DNA of 64,000 nucleotides from Flavobacterium gelidilacus DSM 15343 (GCF_000422685.1 NZ_KE383904.1:72257-136256), one strand, 5' to 3'. Positions 20,909 through 30,949 are shown, numbered from the stretch's first letter. Made by a program: numbers and translations. The notes: a model not told the origin generated them from the sequence alone.

Positions 20909-22864
20909 ATGAGAACAAAAATACTTCTATATCTTTTTTTAATCATTGCAACAGTCGTTCAAGCACAAGATAAAGTGCTAGATAGCTTGCAAAATGAACT
21001 AAAAAAAGCAAAAAACGACATTGATAAAACAATAGTGCTAAATGCTATTGCAGATCAATACAAATATTCTGATCCAACTAAAATGGCTGAATACGGAAAT
21101 CAAGCGTTACAATTAGCCAAAAAAATCAAATATAAAGTAGAAGAAGGGAATGCTTATTTAAACATTGGAACTTCAAACATCATTTTAGGCGATTATAAAA
21201 AAGCACTAGATAATTTTATTTTAGCTAAAGATATTTTTGAAGAAAACAACACTTCATCTACTAAAAAAGAAGTGGCTCAAGGTTTAGCCAAAGCTTATGG
21301 TAGCATGGGAATCGTTTTTTCAGAACAAAGCAATTACGCAAAAGCTCTAGAATTTTACCTAAAATCCGTGAAAATTTATGAAAGTTTAAAAGATGAAAGC
21401 AAATGCTCTAAAATCTACAACAACATTGGAGTCGTTTATAAATCTCAAAATTCGGATTTCAAAGCCTTAGAATATTTTATTAAAGCACAAAAAATTCAAG
21501 ATAAATTACAAGATGTTAATGTCGGAATCACTTTAACCAATATAGCAAACATTTACCTTAAACAGAAAAGTTTAGACAAAGCTTCAGAATATTACACCTT
21601 AGCCAAAAAAGCTTTAGAGAAAAATCCAAATCCAAGAGCTTTAGGGGAATGGTACAATAATATGGGTTTGTACTATGTAGAAAAAAATCAAGATAACGAA
21701 GCAATCTCGAGTTGGAATAATTCAATTAAAACGTTCCAGAGTATTGATGATAAATTTGGTTTGGCTGATACTTATATTTTTTTAGGTCAATTTTATTTGG
21801 CGAAAAACCAATTAGATGAAGCGTTTCAAAATACTAATAAAGCATTGACTTTAGCCACTGAAATTAATGTATTAGAACAAAAAGCAGTTTCAGAAAAATT
21901 ATTGAGTGAGATTTATGCTAAAAAAGGTAACTCAAATTTAGCTTTAGAACATTTTCAAAAATATAGTGTAGCAAAAGACAGTTTGACTAATGAAGAAAAC
22001 ATCAGAAGATCAGTTGAAGCTTCCATGAATTATGAATTTGAAAAGAAAGAATTACTACAAAAAGAAGAAAACGATAAAAGAGAATTGTTGCTAAAAGAAG
22101 AAGCTAAAAGTTCTAAATTAAAATTAATATTCGGAGCATTAATTGCTTTGTTGTTATTTGGAATTGGATTTCTAATTTACAACAGAACGCAACTTAAAAA
22201 GACTTTAACGCTACAAAAAGAATTAGCTGAATACGAACAAAAAGCTTTGCACTTACAAATGAATCCACATTTTGTATTCAATTGTTTGGGTTCAATTTCG
22301 AGTTTTATTGTGCAAAACGGAACAGATTCAGCTATAAAATATTTGTCTAAATTCTCAAAATTAATGCGATTGACTTTAGAATATTCTAAAGAATCATTAA
22401 TTCCAATTGATAAAGAAATAGAAAGTTTACAAAATTATTTGGAGCTAGAACAACTACGATTTAATCACAAATTTAATTTTAACATTCAAAAAAGTGCTGA
22501 TATTGAAGATGATGTAGCTTTACCGCCTTTATTAATTCAGCCTTTTGTAGAAAACGCAATAATTCATGGAGTAATCCCGAAAAAAGAAATGGGAAATATA
22601 ACTATCGATTTTTCAATAAAGGATGATTCCCTAATTTGTACTATTTTAGATGACGGAATTGGAATCAATCAATCCAAGTTAAACAAAGAAAATTCGGTTG
22701 TGGCACACAAATCAATGGCTTTAGATATTATCACCAAACGATTGGAAATGATTGCTTCCTCAACATCAAAAAAAGCTACCATTGAAATTGAAGAATTAAC
22801 AGAAGAAAATAAAATAACCGGAACAAAAGTGATTTTGCATTTACCCTTACAATATATAGTATAG
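20909..22864 (+). CDS. TPR-containing LytS-type sensor histidine kinase
   Basis: The 651-residue product starts with a signal peptide (MRTKILLYLFLIIATVVQAQ). A periplasmic block of TPR repeats follows to about residue 370 (for example YNNIGVVYKSQNSDFKALEYF), then a charged coiled coil and one membrane segment (about 407-427). Next is a His_kinase domain with the phospho-acceptor motif LQMNPHFVFNCL (His454). The ATPase part has PFVENAIIHGV (about 545) and DDGIGI (about 580). It pairs with the LytTR regulator 56 bp downstream. The signal it senses is unknown; TPRs suggest a protein or peptide ligand. Confidence 0.92.
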   Translation: MRTKILLYLFLIIATVVQAQDKVLDSLQNELKKAKNDIDKTIVLNAIADQYKYSDPTKMAEYGNQALQLAKKIKYKVEEGNAYLNIGTSNIILGDYKKALDNFILAKDIFEENNTSSTKKEVAQGLAKAYGSMGIVFSEQSNYAKALEFYLKSVKIYESLKDESKCSKIYNNIGVVYKSQNSDFKALEYFIKAQKIQDKLQDVNVGITLTNIANIYLKQKSLDKASEYYTLAKKALEKNPNPRALGEWYNNMGLYYVEKNQDNEAISSWNNSIKTFQSIDDKFGLADTYIFLGQFYLAKNQLDEAFQNTNKALTLATEINVLEQKAVSEKLLSEIYAKKGNSNLALEHFQKYSVAKDSLTNEENIRRSVEASMNYEFEKKELLQKEENDKRELLLKEEAKSSKLKLIFGALIALLLFGIGFLIYNRTQLKKTLTLQKELAEYEQKALHLQMNPHFVFNCLGSISSFIVQNGTDSAIKYLSKFSKLMRLTLEYSKESLIPIDKEIESLQNYLELEQLRFNHKFNFNIQKSADIEDDVALPPLLIQPFVENAIIHGVIPKKEMGNITIDFSIKDDSLICTILDDGIGINQSKLNKENSVVAHKSMALDIITKRLEMIASSTSKKATIEIEELTEENKITGTKVILHLPLQYIV

Positions 22865-22920
22865 AATTTTTTGTAAAACCTTTTAACCTTTTAAACCTAA
22901 AAACTCATAACCTTAAAATT

Positions 22921-23682
22921 ATGATAAAAGCCATATTAATTGACGATGACCAAAACCTTAGAGAAGGAATGAAAGGTTTGTTGGAACGATTTGCTCCCAA
23001 TATAGAAATCATTGGTGAAGCTGATAGTGTTGCAACTGGTATCGAAGCAATGGATACCTTAAAACCGCAAGTTGTGTTTTTGGATATTCAATTAAATGAC
23101 GGGACAGGTTTTGATATTTTGGAACAATTAGCGGTCAAAAATGGAACTATTAAGTCGAACATCGTTTTTATTACGGCACACGAACAATATGCCATAAAAG
23201 CATTTCGATTTAGTGCTTTAGATTTTTTACTGAAACCAGTTGATCCAGATGAATTACAAAAAGTGATTGTAAAAATAGAATCCGTTTTAGAGAAAACTAA
23301 TGATTATGCTCACATTGATTTGTTGTTGGAAAACATCAGAAAAAAGGTTGATAATTTTAAGCGAATAGCACTTTCTACTTCAGATGGAATTCATTTGTTT
23401 GATATTAGTGATATTATTCGATGTGAAAGCGAAGACAATTATACCAAGTTTTATATTAAAAATAGTAAACCAGTAATGATTTCAAAAACCTTGAAAGAAT
23501 ATGAAGAACTATTAACCGAACACGGATTTGAACGCATACATCAATCGCATTTAATTAATTTGAATTATTTAAAATCTTATATTAAAAAAGAGGGTGGTTA
23601 TGTAATTATGGCTGATGAAAGTCATTTACCTATTTCGCAACGAAAACGAGAACGTTTACAAGAAATCTTGAAAACCATATAA
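22921..23682 (+). CDS. LytTR-family response regulator
   Basis: The 253-residue product has a receiver domain with acidic pocket DDD at 8-10, phospho-acceptor Asp55 in VFLDIQL, Thr85 and Lys105 (LKPVDPDEL). From about 145 there is a LytTR DNA-binding domain (ISDIIRCESEDNYTKFYI, then FERIHQSHLINLNYLKSY and SHLPISQRKRERL). It is the cognate regulator of the upstream kinase. Its target is not evident; the next gene, an exported leucine-rich-repeat protein, is one candidate, but only by proximity. Confidence 0.93.
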   Translation: MIKAILIDDDQNLREGMKGLLERFAPNIEIIGEADSVATGIEAMDTLKPQVVFLDIQLNDGTGFDILEQLAVKNGTIKSNIVFITAHEQYAIKAFRFSALDFLLKPVDPDELQKVIVKIESVLEKTNDYAHIDLLLENIRKKVDNFKRIALSTSDGIHLFDISDIIRCESEDNYTKFYIKNSKPVMISKTLKEYEELLTEHGFERIHQSHLINLNYLKSYIKKEGGYVIMADESHLPISQRKRERLQEILKTI

Positions 23683-23820
23683 AATATTTGTCATTCTGAA
23701 CTCGTTTCAGAATCTAAGAATCTAAACACAAACGCGAATTCTAATTGAAAACACGCATTTACTCATTGAGTAATAAAAAATAAATAAAACAGTATTAAAT
23801 TTATACAAAATATAGAAATC

Positions 23821-26808
23821 ATGAGAAAAATACTTTACATATTCTTGCTAGGATATTCCTATTTCGCAATGGCTCAATCACCATCAATTATAAATCCAAC
23901 ACCATTATCAGTTTGCGACACTAACAACGATGGATTAGAGCCGTTTGATTTGACATCTAAAAATGCTGAAATTTTAGGCACTTTGAATCCAGCTACATTT
24001 TCAGTGAGTTATCATGCATCTAATGTAGGTTCATTTCTCAATAATAATGTGATTTCGAGTCCCTACATAAACACAACTTCAGGAAGTCAAACTATTTTTG
24101 TAAGGGTACAAAACAATAGCAATCCAAGTAGTTTTTCAACTACAAGTTTACAACTAATTGTAAACACAATTGCAATTAATAACAACATTCCGGCTTATGC
24201 TATTTATGAAAATCCATTTGATGGCTTTGCTAATTTTGATTTAACTTCTCGAAATGGCTTAGTGTCTACAAATACAAATCATCAGATTACCTACTTTTCA
24301 ACGCAAGCAGATGCTTTTAATGTAACTAATCAAATAGCAAATCCAACTTCATTCACGGGAAGTAATTTGCAAACCATTTGGTTTCGTGTAACCGATAATG
24401 TTTCCAATTGTTTTGTAGTAAGAAGTTATGTGTTAAAAGTTTTTGATTCATCAGTTGTAGTAAATATTCCAGATCCAAAATTTAAAGCACGACTGCTTGC
24501 AGCTTCACCAACGGAACTAATTGCTAGTAGTGGTCCAAATACGTGGATAACACTTGATGCTAATAGCGATGGCGAAATTCAGGTAAGTGAAGCTTTACAA
24601 GTTACTTATTTTCGATTAAGTGGCTTTTATATACAAGATAGTGAAAAGATTACTTCTTTAGAAGGTATTAATGCTTTTACAAATTTAACTCGATTAGAAT
24701 GTAATAATAATTTTTTACAGTCTTTAAATATAGATTCATTAGTAAACTTAGAATATTTAGCATGCTCATTTAATAATTTGTCCTCTTTAACTTTACAAAA
24801 TTTTTTAAATTTAGAGGAGCTAGCTTGTGGTGCCAATCCAATAATAAATTTAAATCTTCAAAATCTTCCTAATTTAAAAAACTTAGATTGTGGAGGAATA
24901 TTACAAACTACATTAGATGTAACTCAACTTAATAGTTTAATAAATTTAGATTGCCAAAATTCTCAATTAACTTCATTAAATGTACAAGGATTATCAAATT
25001 TAGGATATTTAAATTGTTCTAACAATTTGTTATCATCTATCAATTTACAAGGCACTTCAATTGGTGGTTTTTATGTGACGAACAATCAACTAACTTCACT
25101 TAATTTGCAACAAATACCAAATGTTGTAGAATTGGTATTAAATAACAATCTACTAACTGACATAAATGTAGATGGTCTAAATTTTTTAAATAGGTTAGAG
25201 TGCAACAATAACTTGATTACCACCCTTAATATTGAAAGTGTAACAGATTATTTTCAAATATTAAGATGTAGTGAAAACAGTCTTTTAGAAACCATATTCA
25301 TTAAAAATGGTATTGATGAATTTATTTGGGCAGCAAATTGTCCAAATCTACAATACATTTGTGCCGATGAATCACAAATTCAAAGTATTCAATTAGGTAA
25401 TGCGGGTTTGGGAAATCCTAATGATTATGTTCTAAATTCCTATTGCACTTTTTTACCCGGTGGAAACTACAACACCATAAAAGGAAAAATAATTTTCGAT
25501 GCTAATTCAAATGGTTGTGATATACAAGATTTACCACAACCAAATATTAGAATTGACATCAACGATGGAACAAATCAAGGAGCTGCTTTTTCTAGTTTTA
25601 TTGGAAATTATGGTTTTTACACGCAAGATGGAACTTTTACAGTAACTCCAAGTATCGAAAATCCAAATTGGTTTACCATTTCCCCTAGTATTGCAACCAT
25701 ACCCTTTGTAGACATCAATAACAATGAAGTTATTCAAGATTTTTGTATTACTCCAAATGGGTTTCATCCTGATTTAGAAATTGTGATTGCACCAATTTTT
25801 CCATCTCGTTCAGGTCAAGATGCAGTTTATCAACTAGTTTATAAAAATAAAGGCAATCAAACCTTAAGTCAAGTAGATGGTATAACTTTAAATTACAATC
25901 AAAATTTAATGGATTTTATTTCTTCTACTTTTACACCATCACAAAATGCTTTAGGTCAATTAAAATGGAGTTATTCTAATTTAATACCATTTGAAAGTAG
26001 AAGTTTTGAGGTTAAATTCAATATCAATTCAACAACAGATATTGTTCCTGTCAATAGTGGTGATGTGTTGCTTTTTTCTACTTCAATTGAACCCATAGTT
26101 GGAGATGAGACGGTTTTAGATAATACTTATGTCTACAATGAAACTGTAGTAGATTCTTTTATAACAAACACTATTACTTGCGTAGAAGGATCAAATGCTC
26201 CGTTGACTGTAATTGGGGATTATTTACATTACATAATTAATTTTGAAAATACAGGAACAGCTGTTGCTAATAATATTGTTTTAAGAATGGATATTAATGA
26301 AGCTCATTTTGAAATTAACACCTTACAAATATTAAATACCTCACATGATTGTTACACAAGAATTTCTGGGAATATTGTTGAATTTATTCTTGAAAATGCA
26401 ATGCTAGATACAGGAGGTCATGGCAATATTTTATTAAAAATTAAAACCGATGATACTTTGCAATCAAGTGATACAATTACTAATCAAGCCAGAATTTTTT
26501 ATGATTATAATTTTCCAATAGTTACAAATTTAGCCAATACAACTTTTCAAGTATTAAGTAATTCTGTTGTAACAATTGATAACTCTGTAGGGATTAATCC
26601 AAATCCTTCAAAAGATATTGTAAACATAAAAGCAAATTCAACAATTAATTCCATAGAAATATATGATATGCAAGGAAGAATAATTCAAACTAAAATCACA
26701 AACCAAAACATCGAAGCAGTAGATATTTCAAATTACACAAACGGAATTTATTTTCTAATGATAAAAACAGAAACAGGTCAAAAAGTAGAAAAATTAATTA
26801 AAGAATAA
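23821..26808 (+). CDS. Secreted leucine-rich-repeat protein with type IX secretion sorting domain
   Basis: The 995-residue product begins with a signal peptide ending near AMAQS. An N-terminal beta-rich region follows, then a DANSDGEIQ calcium-loop-like motif (about residue 244). About ten leucine-rich repeats of the L.CNNN.L..L form lie at about 278-520. A second DANSNGCD motif opens beta-sandwich domains (about 560-900). The C-terminus is a type A sorting domain, INPNPSKDIVNI, YDMQGRI and NGIYFLMI..ETGQKVEKLI. It is probably displayed at the cell surface; the partner is unknown. A terminator follows. Confidence 0.88.
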   Translation: MRKILYIFLLGYSYFAMAQSPSIINPTPLSVCDTNNDGLEPFDLTSKNAEILGTLNPATFSVSYHASNVGSFLNNNVISSPYINTTSGSQTIFVRVQNNSNPSSFSTTSLQLIVNTIAINNNIPAYAIYENPFDGFANFDLTSRNGLVSTNTNHQITYFSTQADAFNVTNQIANPTSFTGSNLQTIWFRVTDNVSNCFVVRSYVLKVFDSSVVVNIPDPKFKARLLAASPTELIASSGPNTWITLDANSDGEIQVSEALQVTYFRLSGFYIQDSEKITSLEGINAFTNLTRLECNNNFLQSLNIDSLVNLEYLACSFNNLSSLTLQNFLNLEELACGANPIINLNLQNLPNLKNLDCGGILQTTLDVTQLNSLINLDCQNSQLTSLNVQGLSNLGYLNCSNNLLSSINLQGTSIGGFYVTNNQLTSLNLQQIPNVVELVLNNNLLTDINVDGLNFLNRLECNNNLITTLNIESVTDYFQILRCSENSLLETIFIKNGIDEFIWAANCPNLQYICADESQIQSIQLGNAGLGNPNDYVLNSYCTFLPGGNYNTIKGKIIFDANSNGCDIQDLPQPNIRIDINDGTNQGAAFSSFIGNYGFYTQDGTFTVTPSIENPNWFTISPSIATIPFVDINNNEVIQDFCITPNGFHPDLEIVIAPIFPSRSGQDAVYQLVYKNKGNQTLSQVDGITLNYNQNLMDFISSTFTPSQNALGQLKWSYSNLIPFESRSFEVKFNINSTTDIVPVNSGDVLLFSTSIEPIVGDETVLDNTYVYNETVVDSFITNTITCVEGSNAPLTVIGDYLHYIINFENTGTAVANNIVLRMDINEAHFEINTLQILNTSHDCYTRISGNIVEFILENAMLDTGGHGNILLKIKTDDTLQSSDTITNQARIFYDYNFPIVTNLANTTFQVLSNSVVTIDNSVGINPNPSKDIVNIKANSTINSIEIYDMQGRIIQTKITNQNIEAVDISNYTNGIYFLMIKTETGQKVEKLIKE

Positions 26809-26830
26809 AAAATATAATTGTTTGTTAATT

Positions 26831-26873
26831 ACCCTCTCAGTTCTTCATAAGCTGTGAGGGTTCGTTTTTTTAA
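26831..26873 (+). terminator. Terminator after the leucine-rich-repeat gene
   Basis: ACCCTCTCAG (26831-26840) pairs with CTGTGAGGGT (26852-26861) with one T-T mismatch; TCG and then eight T follow. The rest of the gap to gltA (26874-27115) is AT-rich with nothing recognisable. Confidence 0.8.
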
Positions 26874-27115
26874 ATCAATTTTAAAGATGGAGAAAAAAAA
26901 GTTTTACTTTTCTACTTAAAATATTTTTTTACTAAAAACTTTATAAATTTCTGCGTTAAAATTCATGTTCCTAAATAAAACTAAAGTTAAAAGTTTTTAA
27001 ATATTTGAATTGTTAAAAGTCATAATAAAACAGAAATATATACCAACTTTGCAATTTTATAGAATAATTAACGAAATGTAGTTCATTTTTCCTTTTTAAT
27101 TAACAAGTAATTCAG

Positions 27116-27123
27116 TAATTTTG
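27116..27123 (+). promoter_or_regulatory. -7 box of the gltA promoter
   Basis: TAATTTTG at 27116-27123 fits TAnnTTTG, 41 bp before the ATG. It overlaps an in-frame GTG at 27123, which therefore cannot be the translation start. Confidence 0.55.
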
Positions 27124-27164
27124 TGGGATTGATTAATTTACAAGAAAAAAACACCAATACTATT

Positions 27165-28448
27165 ATGTCAAAAACGGCTACATTAGAAATAGATGGCAAA
27201 AAATATGAGTTTCCAATAATTGTTGGAACAGAAAATGAAGTTGCTATTGAAATAGGTACATTGAGAAGTGCTACCGGAGCAATTACAATTGATCCAGGAT
27301 ATAAAAATACAGGTTCGTGTAAAAGCGAAATTACTTTTTTAGATGGTGAAGAAGGAATATTGCGTTACAGAGGATATTCAATCGAAGAATTAGCAGAAAA
27401 AGCTGATTTTTTAGAAGTATCTTATTTGTTGATTTTTGGGGAATTACCAAAAAAAGCAGAGTTAGAAAAATTTGAAAACGATATTAGAAAGCATACGTTA
27501 GTTAATGAAGAAATGAAAAACATCATTGATGGTTTTCCAAAAACAGCTCATCCAATGGGTGTTTTAGCGGCTTTGACTTCTGCATTAACAGCTTTTAATC
27601 CAAAACCAGTTAATCCAAATAACGAAAAAGAAATGTATGATGCTGTTTGTAAAACAATGGCAAAATTCTTAGTAATCGCTACTTGGACGTACAGAAAGTC
27701 TATGGGTTTACCTTTAAATTATTACGATAACACAAAAGGATATGTAGAAAACTTCATGCGAATGATGTTCGAAGTTCCAACACAACCTTACAAGTTTGAC
27801 AAAAAAGTAATTGATGCTTTAGATAAATTATTTATCCTTCATGCAGATCATGAGCAAAACTGTTCTACATCTACAGTTAGGATAGTTGGTTCTTCTCATG
27901 CTGGATTGTTTGCCTCAATTTCTGCTGGAGTTTCTGCACTTTGGGGGCCTTTGCATGGTGGAGCAAATCAAGCGGTGTTAGAAATGTTAGAAGAAATTCA
28001 TAACAACGGTGGTGATGTTGCAAAATATGTTTTAAAAGCAAAAGACAAAGATGATTCATTCCGTTTAATGGGATTTGGTCATAGAGTTTATAAAAACTTT
28101 GATCCAAGAGCAACAATAATCAAACAAGCTGCTAATGATGTTTTAGATGCCTTAGGTGTTGACGACCCATTATTAGACATTGCAAGAGAATTAGAAAAAG
28201 TGGCTTTAGAAGACGAATATTTCAAAACAAGAAATTTATATCCAAACGTTGATTTCTATTCAGGAATCATTTATCGTGCTATGGGAATTCCTGTTGGAAT
28301 GTTTACAGTTCTTTTTGCCATTGGACGTTTACCAGGTTGGATCGCACAATGGAAAGAAATGCGTTTAAACGGGGAACCAATCGGAAGACCAAGACAAGTT
28401 TATACAGGTCATACATTAAGACCTTTTACTGAAGAGAAAAACAGATAA
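27165..28448 (+). CDS. gltA: Citrate synthase
   Basis: This enzyme condenses oxaloacetate and acetyl-CoA to citrate in the TCA cycle. The 427-residue product is of the type II (long, GltA) class. It has HADHEQNCSTSTVRIVGSSHAGLFASISAG, GPLHGGANQAVLEML with a catalytic His, and MGFGHRVYKNFDPRA with the second catalytic His; the Asp lies in the NVDFYSG segment. I start at MSKTATLEI; the promoter box rules out the longer frame. Confidence 0.97.
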   Translation: MSKTATLEIDGKKYEFPIIVGTENEVAIEIGTLRSATGAITIDPGYKNTGSCKSEITFLDGEEGILRYRGYSIEELAEKADFLEVSYLLIFGELPKKAELEKFENDIRKHTLVNEEMKNIIDGFPKTAHPMGVLAALTSALTAFNPKPVNPNNEKEMYDAVCKTMAKFLVIATWTYRKSMGLPLNYYDNTKGYVENFMRMMFEVPTQPYKFDKKVIDALDKLFILHADHEQNCSTSTVRIVGSSHAGLFASISAGVSALWGPLHGGANQAVLEMLEEIHNNGGDVAKYVLKAKDKDDSFRLMGFGHRVYKNFDPRATIIKQAANDVLDALGVDDPLLDIARELEKVALEDEYFKTRNLYPNVDFYSGIIYRAMGIPVGMFTVLFAIGRLPGWIAQWKEMRLNGEPIGRPRQVYTGHTLRPFTEEKNR

Positions 28449-28452
28449 AAAC

Positions 28453-28488
28453 AAAAAATCCCGTTTCAATTTGAAACGGGATTTTTTT
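28453..28488. terminator. Bidirectional terminator between gltA and a convergent gene
   Basis: AAAAAATCCCGTTTCAA (from 28453) and TTGAAACGGGATTTTTTT (to 28488) form a long near-perfect stem with A and T runs on either side. It can therefore serve gltA and the minus-strand gene ending at 28506. Confidence 0.85.
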
Positions 28489-28505
28489 ATATCTTAAAAA
28501 AAGAA

Positions 28506-28871
28506 TTAATCAGCTTGTTCGAAATTATCTTTTTTACCTCTTAAATCATCTATTTTATCCTCAGCTTTATCTACAAAATTTGAAGCAGCTTCTTTTGCGT
28601 CATCAGCTTTTTCTTCTACCCATTCTGATGCATCTTCTAATTTTTCTTTTGCAGTTTCAACAAAACCAGACACCTTTTCACCTACACCCATTTCGTCTAA
28701 TTTTTCAGAGGCATCATCAATAAGACCAGATGCTTTTTCTTTTAAATCACCAGCCACATCGGTTGCTTTGTCAATAGCATTTTCTGCCATGTCTTCAACT
28801 TTGTCACTTACACTGTCGATAGTTCCTTTTGCTTTTCCAAAAAGTGAACCAAAAAAACTTGAAATTCCCAT
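28506..28871 (-). CDS. Small amphipathic, LEA/YtxH-like protein
   Basis: The 121-residue product starts MGISSFFGSLFGKAKGTIDSV. It then consists almost entirely of Ala/Lys/Asp/Glu-rich helix with an irregular 11-residue periodicity (KVEDMAENAIDKATDVAGDLKEKA and similar). No cysteine, no signal peptide and no membrane segment are present. Such proteins resemble late-embryogenesis-abundant or YtxH-type stress proteins; a function in stress tolerance is inference. It has its own -7 box and shares a terminator with gltA. Confidence 0.8.
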   Translation of the reverse strand: MGISSFFGSLFGKAKGTIDSVSDKVEDMAENAIDKATDVAGDLKEKASGLIDDASEKLDEMGVGEKVSGFVETAKEKLEDASEWVEEKADDAKEAASNFVDKAEDKIDDLRGKKDNFEQAD

Positions 28872-28900
28872 AATTAATTTGTTATTTGTTTTTAGTTAAT

Positions 28901-28908
28901 CAAATGTA
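28901..28908 (-). promoter_or_regulatory. -7 box for the LEA-like gene (minus strand)
   Basis: CAAATGTA on the plus strand reads TACATTTG on the minus strand, 30 bp before the ATG at 28871. No clear -33 element was seen. Confidence 0.5.
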
Positions 28909-28992
28909 AATAAAAGATTTAAATAATATCGTTATTTAATAACTATGTGGAAAATTAAACAATTTTATCGTTTAAATGCACATGCAGTTATT

Positions 28993-29000
28993 TATCTTTG
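28993..29000 (+). promoter_or_regulatory. -7 box before the amidinohydrolase gene
   Basis: TATCTTTG at 28993-29000 fits TAnnTTTG. Transcription would start near 29006, which favours the ATG at 29023 over the one at 29005. Confidence 0.5.
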
Positions 29001-29022
29001 CACAATGTCAAAAAGCAAATCT

Positions 29023-29937
29023 ATGTTAGAATTAAATGTTAAAAATGAATCATCGCGATTAAGAGCAGTAGTTTTAGGCTCTGCAACAAGTAATGGTCCA
29101 ACACCATCGGTAGAAGAAGCTTATGATCCAAAATCATTAGAGCATATCTTAGCAGGAACATATCCTGTAGAAGAAGATATGGTTAAAGAAATGGAAGCTT
29201 TTAATCAAGTTTTTCAAAAATATGATGTCAAAGTTTTTCGTCCAGAGATGATAGAAGATTACAATCAAATTTTTACAAGAGATATTGGTTTTGTAATTGA
29301 AGACACTTTCATTAAAGCCAATATTCTTCCAGATAGAGAAAGAGAATTAGACGCTATTCAGTATGTAATAGATCAAATTGATCCAAAAAAAGTAGTTCGT
29401 CCACCAGAAGAAGTCCACATTGAAGGTGGTGATGTAATGGTATGGAACGATTATATTTTTATAGGAACCTATAAAGGGTCAGATTACAAAGACTATATCA
29501 CAGCTAGAACAAATATGGCTGGAGTAAAGTATATCAAAGAATTGTTTCCAAATAAAATTGTAAAAGAATTTGATTTAGTAAAGTCAAAAATTGAAGCCAA
29601 AGACAATGCTTTACACCTGGATTGCTGTTTTCAACCAGTAGGAACGGATAAAGGAATCATTTACAAAAGTGGTTTTCGCGAAGAAGCAGATTACATGTAT
29701 TTAGTCAAACTTTTCGGAAAAGAAAATTTATTTCACATTACACGTGATGAAATGTATAACATGAATTCAAATATTTTTTCAATTGCACCAGATGTTGTGG
29801 TCTCAGAAAAAAACTTCACGAGACTAAATACTTGGTTAAGAGAAAAAGGAATTACTGTAGAAGAAATTCCGTATGCTGAAATTGCAAAACAAGAAGGCTT
29901 ATTAAGATGTTCAACTTTACCACTAATTAGAGATTAA
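29023..29937 (+). CDS. Dimethylarginine dimethylaminohydrolase / arginine deiminase-family enzyme
   Basis: The 304-residue product (from MLELNVKNESSRLRAVVLG) belongs to the guanidino-group-modifying superfamily. It has FTRDIGFVI with the substrate Asp, EGGDVMVW, the catalytic His in ALHLDCCFQPVG and the nucleophilic Cys in LLRCSTLP. The precise substrate (arginine, citrulline or dimethylarginine) cannot be told from sequence. An ATG six codons earlier is possible but lies within about 5 bp of the promoter box. The next gene is another member of the superfamily. Confidence 0.85.
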   Translation: MLELNVKNESSRLRAVVLGSATSNGPTPSVEEAYDPKSLEHILAGTYPVEEDMVKEMEAFNQVFQKYDVKVFRPEMIEDYNQIFTRDIGFVIEDTFIKANILPDRERELDAIQYVIDQIDPKKVVRPPEEVHIEGGDVMVWNDYIFIGTYKGSDYKDYITARTNMAGVKYIKELFPNKIVKEFDLVKSKIEAKDNALHLDCCFQPVGTDKGIIYKSGFREEADYMYLVKLFGKENLFHITRDEMYNMNSNIFSIAPDVVVSEKNFTRLNTWLREKGITVEEIPYAEIAKQEGLLRCSTLPLIRD

Positions 29938-29992
29938 AATTAAATAGATAAATGTACAGTCATTGCAATGCAACGACTCAACAAAATAAAAC

Positions 29993-30928
29993 ATGAAACA
30001 AACAACAAATTCAATCTTAATGATTCGTCCAGTGGCTTTTCGTATGAACGAACAAACAGCTGTAAATAATTATTACCAAAAAGTATTAGACGGATTAACT
30101 CCGGAAAACGTAAACGCAAAAGCGCAAGAAGAGTTCGATACTTTTGTACAAAAACTAAAAATGGTTGGTGTCGATGTAACCGTTGTCGATGATACTAAAA
30201 ATCCAGACACACCAGATAGTATTTTTCCAAACAATTGGGTTTCTTTTCACGAAAATGGTGATGTAGCCTTATATCCAATGTTTGCTGAAAATCGTCGTGC
30301 AGAACGAAGAGAAGATATCTTAGATTTATTAGAAGATAAAGGATTTAAATTAAATGACATTGTTGATTATACGTCAGCAGAAGAAGACGAAATTTTCTTG
30401 GAAGGAACAGGAAGTCTTTTGTTAGATAGAGCTAACGGTAAAGCATATTGTGCTTTATCGCCAAGAGCTGATGAAGAATTAATGATTGAATTCTGTGAAG
30501 ATTTTGACATGGGACCCGTTATTTTTGAAGCTTATCAAACAGTTGATGGTGAAAGAAAACTAATCTATCATACCAATGTAATGATGTGCTTAGGAGAAAC
30601 TTTTGTCGTAATTTGTTCAGATTGTATTGATGATAAAAGCGAAAGAAAACAAGTCTTAAAAAGTTTAAAAGACGACGGAAAAGAAATTATTTTAATTACA
30701 GAAGATCAAGTAAATAACTTTGCGGGTAACATGTTGCAATTAAAAGGAACAGACGATAAAAGTTATTTAGTAATGAGTAAATCAGCTCATGAAAGTTTAA
30801 CGCCAGAGCAAATTGAAAAATTAGAAAAACATGCTACCATTTTAAGTTCAAGTTTAGATACTATTGAAGCTTGTGGTGGTGGAAGTGCTCGTTGCATGAT
30901 GGCTGAAATTTTTCTTCCTAAAAAATAA
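29993..30928 (+). CDS. ctlX: Citrulline utilization hydrolase CtlX-like
   Basis: The 311-residue product matches the CtlX branch of amidinotransferase-fold hydrolases, which release ornithine from citrulline. It begins MKQTTNSILMIRPVAFRMNEQTAVNNYYQ. It includes DSIFPNNWVSFH, LEGTGSLLLDR, YHTNVMMCLGE with the catalytic His and GGGSARCMMAEIFLPKK with the catalytic Cys. It follows the related enzyme by 55 bp and is probably co-transcribed. A role in citrulline or arginine catabolism is inference. Confidence 0.85.
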   Translation: MKQTTNSILMIRPVAFRMNEQTAVNNYYQKVLDGLTPENVNAKAQEEFDTFVQKLKMVGVDVTVVDDTKNPDTPDSIFPNNWVSFHENGDVALYPMFAENRRAERREDILDLLEDKGFKLNDIVDYTSAEEDEIFLEGTGSLLLDRANGKAYCALSPRADEELMIEFCEDFDMGPVIFEAYQTVDGERKLIYHTNVMMCLGETFVVICSDCIDDKSERKQVLKSLKDDGKEIILITEDQVNNFAGNMLQLKGTDDKSYLVMSKSAHESLTPEQIEKLEKHATILSSSLDTIEACGGGSARCMMAEIFLPKK

Positions 30929-30949
30929 AGTTAAAAATAATTCAAGACT

